This document shows, one piece after another, positions 21,184 to 31,440 of a stretch of 64,000 nucleotides of DNA. Origin of the DNA: Sanderia malayensis (Eukaryota; Cnidaria; Scyphozoa; Semaeostomeae; Pelagiidae); contig RQOL01000616.1 of NCBI GenBank assembly GCA_013076295.1, positions 1,426,001 to 1,490,000 on the forward strand. Reading direction: 5' to 3'. The first letter of the stretch is position 1; each line of letters starts with the position of its first letter. The position numbers and the translations under genes are program-made. Under the pieces are notes generated by a model that searched no databases, was not told where the DNA came from, and was given only the letters and a program-made list of their open reading frames with translations.

Positions 21184-22729
21184 TTTTGCACGTTGATGCC
21201 TGGTACGCTTTGCCAGAGCACCTTTTATTTGTTGATGTCTGACGAAATTTGCATTTTCAATTACTCCAAATACGCGTCTCTATAATAAGAAGTTGTACTT
21301 CAAGGATACACGCCCCCGGCTTTAATTAAACAACGGATTCTTAACCGGAATGGAGGTGTACCTTATGATATTATTAGATGGGTTGGTGTAGTTTCTTCTT
21401 AAAATACGTATATCCCGAGAACGATGTTTCAGCATAAGAAATTGTATAATTGCTGCAGAAATTTCGCAGCTTTCGAAAGGCAAGCACATTCAAAGCGAAT
21501 TATATCAACAGAGATGATGTCGCATGACTGCTTCAGTAACAACAGAAAATAATTACGTAAGCTGCTAAGTAACACCACGGTGAATTTGCTCTTTTTCTGT
21601 GATCATGACATTACTTCTAAGGTTCTGTTAGTCGTATCTTTAAGAATGTTTAGCATAATAGGACTTACTTCTTATCAAGCGTCCTAAAATTCTCGTATCC
21701 AATTATGTATTTACGTGATGCCCTTCCAACCGTGGACTTCGCTTGATGTCAATATTACATTATAAACAAATGATCTCTGCTGGTCCATTATTACATAATA
21801 AACAAATGATCTCTGGTCTTTTTGTAATTCATAATTTGACAAAGCCAATTTTAAGTTCTTCTTGAACAGCTGTCTTGCAGTTCTCATGACGGTGCAATTT
21901 GCCGTTTGTTAATAAAATGTAATGAGTTTAGTTAACTTTGTGGATATAAATTTTTTGCATTTAATGTTAATTGAGTAAAACTCATGGTCCTTTAACTGAT
22001 TAAAATGCTGGAAAATCGTTGTGAAAATTCGCAAGTTTCATGCGTCCAGTAATTGATTATAAAGCTCCACCCAGAAGATGGCTCTGAAAAATTAGTGTTG
22101 TGTATACACCCAAGTTATCAATCATATATCAGTGAAACCGGTGTTCCTCAACAAACATTATGTGTAGTTTAATAAATTTTGATTAAATTTGTCTATGAGA
22201 TTGGAAGATTGTGACTCATTAGCACAGAAAGTATAACTTTTCGTTTGTTCCTATTTCAACAACCAAACCTTGAGCGATCATCTATTTACCATTTTCTATG
22301 TGCTTTTGTTTTAGCAGTTTAAATTTATTTCTCCTCCATTTGTTCATGGATTGTGGGCAAAGCCTGTTTTAGAATACCATTGAAAAGGCATTTGTTTAAT
22401 GTATAGTAGTTTTATTGTCATTAATTAAGGCTTTTGTGAGAGCTTTATCATGCAGAACTTTGTCATTTCACTGCTCTCATTTTATCATATGTTAGCCTCG
22501 TTTCCAAATTTGGTCTAAATTTGTGTGATTAAAGCGTGAAGGATGACTATATGTCTGGTGCGTTGATTTCTTTGACATTATGCTATTCTCCACTGCTAGC
22601 AAGTGCTACTATAGACTAGCGGTAACTTATCTGCACACTAACTTCGAGCCACTGGTTCGAAACCTAACGAGAACATATTCTTTGTCTTTTAATCAATTTG
22701 TAATTTAAATGTCTTGAAGTTGGGGTTGT
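21184..22729. other. Intergenic
   Basis: 21184-21750 is partly shared with the regions upstream of the other two subfamily 1 GPCRs. A 30-40 base direct repeat (ATAAACAAATGATCTCTG) occurs at 21760-21815. No gene is seen in the rest. Confidence 0.4.
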
Positions 22730-23530
22730 GTGCGCAGTGCCATATACAGACTACTGCGCAGGAGTATGCATGACGTAATACTACTGACAGTGTCTGATGT
22801 ATCAGTTAGGGTTAGGATTAGGGTTAGGGCTAGGGTTAGAGTGGCCGTAAAGGTGGGTGTGCATGCGCAGTATCATATGTAGGCCACTGCGCAGGAGGTT
22901 ATATGACGTAATAGCAGTCAGAACTGTGGATGCTGGGTCTAGGGTTAGGGTGAGGATTAGGGCTAGGGTTAGAGTGGCCGTAAAGGTGGGTGTGGATGCG
23001 CAGTATCATATATGGGCTACTGCGCAGGAAGCTCTATGACGTAATAGCAGTCAGAACGGTGGATGCTGGGCTTAGGGTTAGGGTTAGGGTGAGGATTAGG
23101 GCTAGGGCTAGGGTGAGAGTGGCCGTAAAGGTGGGTGTGCATGCGCAGTATCATATTTGGGCCACTGCGCAGGAAGCTCTATGACGTAATAGCAGTCAGA
23201 ACGGTGGATGCTGGGCTTAGGGTTAGGGTTAGGGTGAGGATTAGGGTTAGGGCTAGGGTGAGAGTGGCCGTAAAGGTGGGTGTGCATGCGCAGTATCATA
23301 TTTGGGCCACTGCGCAGGAAGCTCTATGACGTAATAGCAGTCAGAACGGTGGATGCTGGGCTTAGGGTTAGGGTTAGGGTGAGGATTAGGGTTAGGGCTA
23401 GGGTGAGAGTGGCCGTAAAGGTGGGTGTGCATGCGCAGTATCATATTTGGGCCACTGCGCAGGAAGCTCTATGACGTAATAGCAGTCAGAACGGTGGACG
23501 CTGGGCTTGGGGTTAGGGTTAAGGTGAGAT
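22730..23530. repeat. Minisatellite, six units of 133-145 bp, with TTAGGG-like runs
   Basis: The landmark TGACGTAATAGCAG recurs at 22904, 23037, 23182, 23327 and 23472, with a first variant at 22771. Spacing is 133, 133, 145, 145 and 145. Each unit has (1) degenerate TTAGGG/CTAGGG/GTGAGG runs, (2) a GAGTGGCCGTAAAGGTGGG block, (3) GCATGCGCAG followed by ACTGCGCAGG, and (4) TGACGTAA, a bZIP/CRE-like word. The open frames across it (Arg-Val repeats) arise from the hexamer and are not genes. Confidence 0.85.
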
Positions 23531-24000
23531 ATGTGATGGCTGAACCCTACAGAGTAGGCGTCTGAGTGGACTACTAACTTTTGAAATTTTAATCGCAGGC
23601 ATCTTAATATTTTCTGAATGTGATCAGAATGTCCTAATTAGTAGGATTGGATCATTTGTAGGATCAGATCTTTTGTCTCTTCTTTCCATGAATTTTGCTT
23701 GCACTACCATGACGTCACGTTACTACTAGCGGCAAGCCTCGCTTTCGCTTGACGCAGCAAAATTCAGAACGGTTTTGCTTTGAGCGCCCGGCATTTTACC
23801 AACCCTGAAAAAGCAAGCAAGCCTACATGTGGTAAATTTAATAGGAAGAATTGTTTGCATGCTAAAAACGTAGAAAGATTAATGCAAAGTAAGCCCAAGG
23901 TATTTAATGTTTTTTTAATCGTTAACCACTGTAAACTTATAATGGTTGAAAGAGCTTATCACCGAGGTTGAAAATAGAGTTGGCCTAACATGTGCTGGCC
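23531..24000. other. Spacer between the minisatellite and the foldback element
   Basis: No gene is seen. The last nine bases (23992-24000, GTGCTGGCC) are the left target-site duplication of the element that follows. Confidence 0.45.
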
Positions 24001-24732
24001 ACTTTAATGTCCTGGGACCCACATTCACATTCAGATTCGGAATTAGATTCAGATTCGACACTACCAACCAATTCGTTATCTATAAGTCTCCGAGTTGTAA
24101 ATATTAAAATACCAAACCAAATTTATAGCTATCCCAGTGCTATATCACGTATTTTAAAGATTTTTTGAGAATTTTCGAGCCAGGGGGTTCGTCAATAATT
24201 CGACTCATACAAGCAATTTTGTAAACTTTAGGCCATACCACTCTGATATTAATCTGCTCCAAAAATATTTTAAGATACATTTTCATAATTCAAACCAAAT
24301 TTATAGCTATCCCAGTGCTATATCACGTATTTTGAAGATTTTTTGAGAATTTTCGAGCCAGGGGGTTCGTCAATAATTCGACTCATACAAGCAATTTTGT
24401 AAACTTTAGGCCATACCACTCTGATATTAATCTGCTCCAAAAATATTTTAAGATACATTTTCATGATTCAAACCAAATTTATAGCTATCCCAGTGCTATA
24501 TCACATATTTTGAAGATTTTTTGAGAATTTTCCAGCCAGGGGGTTCGTCAATAATTCGACTCATACAAGCAATTTTGTAAACTGAATTGAATAGAATAGA
24601 AGTCAAGTATTCTATACCTGTTTAAAAGGATATTTTACCGACGTCATCGGAATTGATTCCCGCATTAGGGAATTTGCTAATTGTCCTGGGTGTTGCAAAT
24701 TTATGTTTTCAGTTATGCGAAAGATATAAGGC

Positions 24733-25078
24733 AATGCTTCAATTAAACGCCCAGGGCGTTTATTAGATATTTTGCTATTTTAGGGGGCTTCTATTCGGAG
24801 GGGGCGTTTAAAAGAGGGAGGCGTTTATTAATAAACACTGATGATGATCACACTTAGCGTGAAACTCTGAGAAACAACTAAAATAGTCTGGTTCCAGAAG
24901 TATAATAAAAAAAATATCTAGTTGAAAGTTCAACATCGTCTTCCTCAATGATGTTATTGAAAGAAGGACCAGCTTCGGTTCTGTGTACTTCATATACACG
25001 CCACTCTACAAGGGAGCGTCTATTCGAGGGGGACCTTTAAAAGAAGGAAGTGGGATGTTTAATCGAAGCATTATGGTA
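24733..25078. mobile_element. MITE relic inside the foldback element
   Basis: The ends AATGCTTCAATTAAAC and GTTTAATCGAAGCATT are inverted repeats. The interior has GGGCGTTTATTA and GGGGGCGTTTAAAAG runs like those of the elements at 8550 and 38272. It sits in the unique centre of the foldback element, so it either inserted there or was captured. Confidence 0.5.
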
Positions 25079-25196
25079 ATTAAGAATTAAAGCAGTCCTT
25101 GGCTTTCAAATTTTAGTTCTGTTTTATATTAATTACTGTTTTGTTCCGTTTTGCAACTCAACTTTCATTATTCACATTTGTGTATTCAAAACATTG

Positions 25197-26740
25197 CTTG
25201 TATGAGTCGAATTATAGACGAACCCCCTGGCTGAAAAATTTTCAAAAATCTTCAAAATACAGGTAATGGCATTGGGATGGCTATAATTTGGGTTTGAAAG
25301 ACTAAGATTTATTTTACGATTTGTTTCAGACAGATTTACACAAGAGTTGCTTGGCCTCAAATTTACGTAGTTGCTTGTATGAGTCGAATTATTGACAAAC
25401 CCCCTGACTCAAAAATTCTCGAAAAATCTTTAAAATATGTGATATAGCACTAGGATAGCTATAAATTTGGTTTGAATCATGAAAATGTATCTTAAAATAT
25501 TTTTGGAGCAGATTAATATCAGAGTGGTATGGCCTAAAGTTTACAAAATTACTTGTATGAGTCGAATTATTGACGAACCCCCTGGCTCGAAAATTCTCAA
25601 AAAATCTTTAAAGTACGTGATATAGCACTGGGATAGCTATAAATTTGGTTTGAATTATGAAAATGTATCTTAAAATATTTTTGGAGCAGATTAATATCAG
25701 AGTGGTATGGCCTAAAGTTTACAAATATGCTTGTATGAGTCGAATTATTGACGAACCCCCTGGCTCGAAAATTCTCGAAAAATCTTTAAAATACGTGATA
25801 TAGCACTGGGATAGCTATAAATTTGGTTTGAATTATAAAAATGTATCTTAAAATATTTTTGGAGCAGATTAATATCAGAGTGGTATGGCCTAAAGTTTAC
25901 AAATATGCTTGTATGAGTCGAATTATTGACGAACCCCCTGGCTCGAAAATTCTCGAAAAATCTTTAAAATACGTGATATAGCACTGGGATAGCTATAAAT
26001 TTGGTTTGAATTATAAAAATGTATCTTAAAATATTTTTGGAGCAGATTAATATCAGAGTGGTATGGCCTAAAGTTTACAAATATGCTTGTATGAGTCGAA
26101 TTATTGACGAACCCCCTGGCTCGAAAATTCTCGAAAAATCTTTAAAATACGTGATATAGCACTGGGATAGCTATAAATTTGGTTTGAATTATAAAAATGT
26201 ATCTTAAAATATTTTTGGAGCAGATTAATATCAGAGTGGTATGGCCTAAAGTTTACAAATATGCTTGTATGAGTCGAATTATTGACGAACCCCTGGCTCG
26301 AAAATTCTCGAAAAATCTTTAAAATACGTGATATAGCACTGGGATAGCTATAAATTTGGTTTGAATTATAAAAATGTATCTTAAAATATTTTTGGAGCAG
26401 ATTAATATCAGAGTGGTATGGCCTAAAGTTTACAAATATGCTTGTATGAGTCGAATTATTGACGAACCCCCTGGCTCGAAAATTCTCGAAAAATCTTTAA
26501 AATACGTGATATAGCACTGGGATAGCTATAAATTTGGTTTGAATTATAAAAATGTATCTTAAAATATTTTTGGAGCAGATTAATATCAGAGTGGTATGGC
26601 CTAAAGTTTACAAATATGCTTGTATGAGTCGAATTATTGACGAACCCCCTGGCTCGAAAATTCTCGAAAAATCTTTTAAATACGTGATATAGCACTGGGA
26701 TAGCTATAAATTTGGTTTGGTATTTTAATATTTACAACTC
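25197..26740. repeat. Right-arm array of nine 178-bp units
   Basis: The phrase CTTGTATGAGTCGAATTAT starts at 25197, 25374, 25552, 25730, 25908, 26086, 26264, 26441 and 26619, a spacing of 177-178. The inner two units are the most diverged and the outer six are almost identical, consistent with recent expansion from the outer end. Three units of the same repeat in the opposite orientation lie at about 24110-24582. Confidence 0.9.
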
Positions 26741-27509
26741 GGAGACTTATAGATAAAGAATTGGTGGGTAGTGTCGAATCTGAATCTAATTCCGAATCTG
26801 AATGTGAATGTGGGTCCCAGGACATTAAAGTGTGCTGGCCTATCTATTCCAAGGTGTAGATACAATAGACTCGTTGTTGCACGCGCAGGTTCTGATCTTC
26901 TTCCCTTTGGGTAAAACTGGTAGACACCTTGGCAATCACAAAATAAATTCATTTCAATCATATAAATAAGATAAAATTCGAAATTCATTTAGAATAAAGG
27001 AATCAGTCATATCTCTTTGAATTTAAATTTGTTTTCTGTTTTGATAATATTGTTCTTTTTCGATGCACAAATGAATCATTAAAAAAAAAGCACGCAACTT
27101 AACTTTTTTGAAAGTAGCCTCTTGTACTCTCTGAATCATTTTGCAGGGGCTGCAAGCAGTTAATTGGTGTGCTGCAGAAGTATTTTCCACTTTTCAATGT
27201 TTTGAGTCTTACTCTATTCTCTGGAATTTTTAATTTTGAATTAGTGCTCTATGGTCATGCCCAAAAGGCAACAGGAAAACCAATGGTAATGCCTACTTCT
27301 GCCAGCATGGCACAACATGCATGAAGCCAAATGCATACTAGCTAGCTTTTCACAAGTTCAAATGTCCTAGTTCCCTATCAATGTTTAGTTTATCTTGATT
27401 TATTAGTAGCCATACAAATCCTTGTGATGTTCCAGGCATTCAAATTAACTTAGATGCATTTTGCAACATATGCTTCATGCAAGAATTTAATGTTTATCTT
27501 TTCTTTCAG

Positions 27510-27570
27510 GATTTCAAAACAAGATGAAGATATCATAGTTGCAGCTCTGTCTTTGATTCGAAACAATGAA
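27510..27570 (+). other. Candidate coding exon
   Basis: A pyrimidine-rich acceptor (TTTTCTTTCAG) precedes and a GTGAGT donor follows a 61-base open stretch reading ISKQDEDIIVAALSLIRNNE. Its phase does not join directly to the next candidate at 29369, so an exon would be missing between them. Protein not recognised. Confidence 0.3.
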
Positions 27571-27849
27571 GTGAGTGATTGATTTGATGTTTATCTTACC
27601 GGCATAGCCCCCTGGTGTCATTGTACGAATCTTTTGAGAAAGTAAAACACCCAAATTTTTTGAGTCAATACATAAGTTAGTTAGTAAATAACAAAACTTA
27701 GTTAGTAAAGTGGGCATATTTCAGAGCCCATTGCTCAGACAATTGATTTATTTGCCACACATTGCCCTGCATTTATTTGAACTTTATTTTCAAACATGCT
27801 TATCTGGGGTTTTGGGCTCGGTTCCCTACAGTGGCCTTTATTATAAATA

Positions 27850-28161
27850 CACCCATTTTTTTATAAGAAGCCCTTTATAAGAAACCATAGGCCCCTATTT
27901 TCAAACTTAAGAAACTTTGGTAGGAGATTTTGTGTGACTGCAAAAAGTTCAGAAACTTTCGATGTTGTTTTAATGAGAAAAAATGTTAAAAACAACTTAC
28001 ACACTTCATTCCCACAGATTTGTAATAAGTCTCAACTCGACAACATTTTGCTAAGAATCTTGCTAAGAAACTTTTTGTACCATAATTATGTACTAAACCC
28101 TAAGAAACTAAGAAACCCTGGTACGAAAATTTTGCATAGTTTCTTATAAAGAAATTGGGTG
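27850..28161. mobile_element. TA-flanked MITE with CACCCA ends
   Basis: 312 bp flanked by TA. The left end CACCCATTTTTTTATAAGAA and the inverse of the right end (CACCCAATTTCTTTATAAGAA type) form inverted repeats. Fragments of the same family (AACCCTAAGAAACTAAG; CTTAAAAGGCCCCT; TTCTTATAAAAAATGGGTG) occur at about 55863-56003 and 56898-56945. Confidence 0.6.
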
Positions 28162-29368
28162 TATGCACAGAATAGAGATAATACAGAAGGCCAACTTGAG
28201 CGTTTTCGATGGTCACGCATGTAAGCGAGGTTAAGGACTCCAAAACACGTGTTGTGTAATATGCTAAGTATAATAAATCAAAATGCCTTCATTTTGTTAT
28301 TCCGTGTATCAGTGAAAGTTTCTTCACTTGTATGTAATGCCCTTTTAATGACATTCACGCACAACACCCGCTTTCCCTACCACTGCATTTTGTCACTATC
28401 CGCCATTAAACATAGGCCTATTCTCTTTTCCTATTGTTCGCCCATTGTTTGGCCACTGGTTACATGAAAACATGAGTTTAAGGACTCCACAAAATCCATG
28501 ACCATGAGCTTCAAAGGATACCGACACGAGTTGGCCTTCTGTATTATCTCTATTCTGTGGTGTATCTCAATACTAACAAGATTAGATACAAAATACACAC
28601 ATTTCAAACAGGGACAGACCCTAACTTTTGAAAATTTCTCCTGGAGGGCTGAAACTTGTCTTAAAATGATCAGAAAGGCTTGATTAGCAAGTTTCAACAA
28701 TTTGGGAGACAAATTTTACTCAATTTCAAAATTTGGAATTTTGAACCTGTACTTTTCTTGTTGATACATAAAGTAAAACACTTTGATGCAATCAGTCTTA
28801 TACCCCGATTCTTGAATGAACTGACCTAGAAGGCTGAAACATATCTCAAAGTAATAAAAAACTGAATTTTCAGGCCTGTGCTTTCATGGTTGAAACATAA
28901 ATTAAAGTACTAGTTCCAAGCAGTTGTCAACCCCAGTTCTTAAATTGCTTGTCCTAGAGGGCTGAAATCTGTCTCAAAATGATCAGAAGGCTTTGATTAA
29001 TAGGTTTTGACTATAGATAAAGTAGCCAATATAATTGATAGCATTCCTGAACTATAAATTTTATAAATATTGAGGATAGTTGTCTGGGGATGGTCTGAAA
29101 GTGATCAGAATTAGTAAAATTAGACACAATGTGAGACCCTAATTAGTCAAATTAGACACAATGTGAATGGCATTTATCTATTCAATTTAATAATTTTGAT
29201 TTTGTAATCCTACTTCAATGGGTAATACATAGATTAAGAATCTTGTTGCAACCATTCATGTACCGCTATTGTCTGAAACATTAGGGTTAGATGGCTTATG
29301 ATAGTGTCAAGTGGGGAGTGTATTCTGCTCTACTATTTCTGTTTGGTTAATTTTTGCTTTCATTTCAG

Positions 29369-29460
29369 GTCTGAATGGCCTGTATTATACCATGAAGATG
29401 GCGAAGAGTTTCAAGGAAGAACAAGAAAGGCTTTATTTTACGTGATAAATACATTGTATT
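29369..29460 (+). other. Candidate coding exon beside the palindrome
   Basis: It follows the acceptor TTTCATTTCAG and reads SEWPVLYHEDGEEFQGRTRK in the frame beginning at 29370, a composition typical of coding sequence. No convincing donor is seen before the sequence enters the pyrimidine-rich palindrome arm. The palindrome may have interrupted the gene. Product not recognised. Confidence 0.3.
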
Positions 29461-29474
29461 TTTTCTTACTTTCT

Positions 29475-30595
29475 TTTCATTTTCTTCTGCTCTTCACTAC
29501 TTCTTCATTCTTCTCTTCTCTCTTTGCTGTTTTCATTTCATCTCTTCTCTACTTTCTTCCTTTCTCTATTATGTTATTTTAACAAAGATTAGAGTAGAAT
29601 AGTGTGAGTTAGAATAACAGAATAACATAGATTAGAGTAAAATAGTGTGAATTAGAGTAAGCAGTATATATTAGCACTGATTAGAGTAGAATAATATAGA
29701 GTAGACTAGTATATATTAGTGTAGGTTGGAGTAGGATAGTATAAAGTAGAGTAGACTAGTATGGCTGAGAGTAGATCAGTGTAGACTAGCGTAGATTAAG
29801 GTGGAGTAGTATTAAGGGTGAAATAGTTGAGACGAAGAAGATAGGAAATGGAAGAGATGAATTTTCCAATATTTTATCTCTTAGCTTTACCTTTCTTTCC
29901 TCCTTTGTCTTCTATACTTAATTTGTTCTTTATTCTTCTCTCTTCTAGGCCCCTATTTTGTCATTTTGCCTTGTTATCTTGATCTATAAATCTTTTCTCT
30001 CTTTTTCAATCTACTTTACTCTTATTTATTTATTTTTCCGTATTTGTTGTCTCTTTTGTTTTTGTGACAAGAACAAAAGGACGATAATAAATACGGAGAA
30101 AACAAATAGATAAAAGTAGAGTAGATTGAAAAAGGGGAAATGTCAATAGATCAAGACAACAAGGTAAAATGACATAATAGGGGCCTAGAGAAGAGAAGAA
30201 TAAAGAACAAATTAAGTACAAAAGACAAAGGAGGAAAGAAAGGTAAAGCTAAGAGATCAAATATTGGAAAATTCATCTCTTCCATCTCCTATCTTCTTCG
30301 TCTCAACTATTTCACCCTTAATACTACTCCACCTTAATCTATGCTAGTCTACACTGATCTACTCTCAGCCATACTAGTCTACTCTACTTTATACTATCCT
30401 ACTCCAACCTACACTAATGTATACTAGTCTACTCTATATTATTCTACACTAATCTGTACTAATATACACTGCTTACTCTAATTCACACTATTTTACTCTA
30501 ATCTATGTTAAAATAACATAATAGAAAAGGGAAAAGGAGAGAAGAGATGAAAGGAAAAACAGGAAGGAAAGAAGAAATGGTGGAGAAGAAAATGA
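29475..30595. repeat. Imperfect 1.1-kb palindrome
   Basis: Two arms of about 530 bp are inverse copies around a short loop near 30061-30071 (CTTTTGTT ... AACAAAAG). Matching landmarks include CTATTATGTTATTTTAAC at 29566 with its inverse near 30507, and TCTAGGCCCCTATT at about 29946 with its inverse at about 30179. The left arm has TAGAGTAGA-type repeats that appear as TCTACTCTA in the right arm. Arms are diverged by small indels. No terminal target duplication was identified. Confidence 0.85.
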
Positions 30596-30599
30596 ATAA

Positions 30600-31440
30600 T
30601 CTACACTCATGTATAATTTACTCTACTACTCAAATTTATACTACTATATACTTATCTACTCTACTTTATACTATTCTACTCTAATCTATATTGTTCTACA
30701 CTAATTCTACTCTAACTAATCTAAACTAATTTATACTGGTCTACCCTAATCTACATTATTCTACTCTAATCTAAACTCTACTATATACTTATCTACTTTA
30801 ATCTATACTAGTCTACTCTAGTCACTATTTACTCTAAACTACACTAATGTATACTAGTCTACTAGTCTAATGTATACTAGTCTATTACACAGAAAAACTA
30901 GTCTACTCTAATCACTATTTACTCTAATCACTATCTACTCTAATCACTATTTACTCTAAACTACACTAATGTATACTAGTCTACTATAATCACTATCTAT
31001 TCTAAACTACACTAATGTATGCTAGTCTACTCTAATCTATACTACTTTATACTTATCTACTCTAATCTATGCTATTCTAATCTAATCACTAATTCTAATC
31101 TACGTTATTGTAATCTATTCTACACTAATGTATACTAGTCTACTCTAATCTACATTATTCTACTTTAATTACTAATTCTACTTTGATCTACGTTATTTTA
31201 ATCTAATCTATACTGATGTATGCTAGTCTACTCTAATTTACACTTATTTACCTACTTTAATTTATATTATTATACTCTAATTTATTTTATTCTAATCTGT
31301 ACTAATATATACTAGTTTTCTCTAATCTGTGTTGTTATACTTTAAACTAATCTTTTATTCATACCTATGCTAGTCTACTATACGCTATTTTACTCTTTAG
31401 TAATCTAATCTAAATTTGTGTACTCTAATTTATTCTACTT
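30600..31440. repeat. TCTACTCTAATCTATACTAGT-type low-complexity tract
   Basis: About 840 bases are built of variants of CTACTCTAATCTATACTAGT with no fixed period. It continues the composition of the right palindrome arm, suggesting common origin by slippage or by expansion of the arm. It has no coding potential. Confidence 0.8.

Larger units (their letters stand above)
24001..26831. mobile_element. Foldback / Mutator-like element with long terminal inverted repeats
   Basis: 2831 bp bounded by ACTTTAATGTCCTGGG at the left and its inverse at the right end. The nine bases GTGCTGGCC are directly repeated immediately outside (23992-24000 and 26832-26840). The outer 120 bp of the two ends are nearly identical in inverse orientation. 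Inside them the arms consist of 178-bp tandem units: three on the left, nine inverted on the right. The centre (about 24583-25190) is single copy and contains a MITE relic. No transposase frame is seen, so it is non-autonomous. A 9-bp duplication with long inverted repeats is typical of Mutator-like elements, and tandem-repeat arms are typical of foldback elements. Confidence 0.85.
26841..29470. other. Gene-poor region with candidate exons
   Basis: No complete gene is seen. Candidate plus-strand exons are at 27510-27570 and from 29369, each listed separately. A TA-flanked MITE lies at 27850-28161. The repeated sentence-like blocks at 28620-28700, 28820-28870 and 28960-29000 (AGGGCTGAAACTTGTCTTAAAATGATCAG type) form a short, diverged repeat with a period of roughly 150-180. 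Confidence 0.35.

Noticed and set aside
22857..23474. Arg-Val repeat open frames on the plus strand and Pro-Asn repeat frames on the minus strand
   Set aside because: They translate the TTAGGG-like minisatellite and recur every 145 bases.
25197..26740. CRISPR-like regular array
   Set aside because: Units are full 178-bp tandem repeats without spacers, in eukaryotic DNA, inside a transposon arm.
29298..29582. 94-codon plus-strand frame as a membrane protein
   Set aside because: Its hydrophobic second half is the pyrimidine-rich palindrome arm; only the part 29369-29460 looks exon-like.
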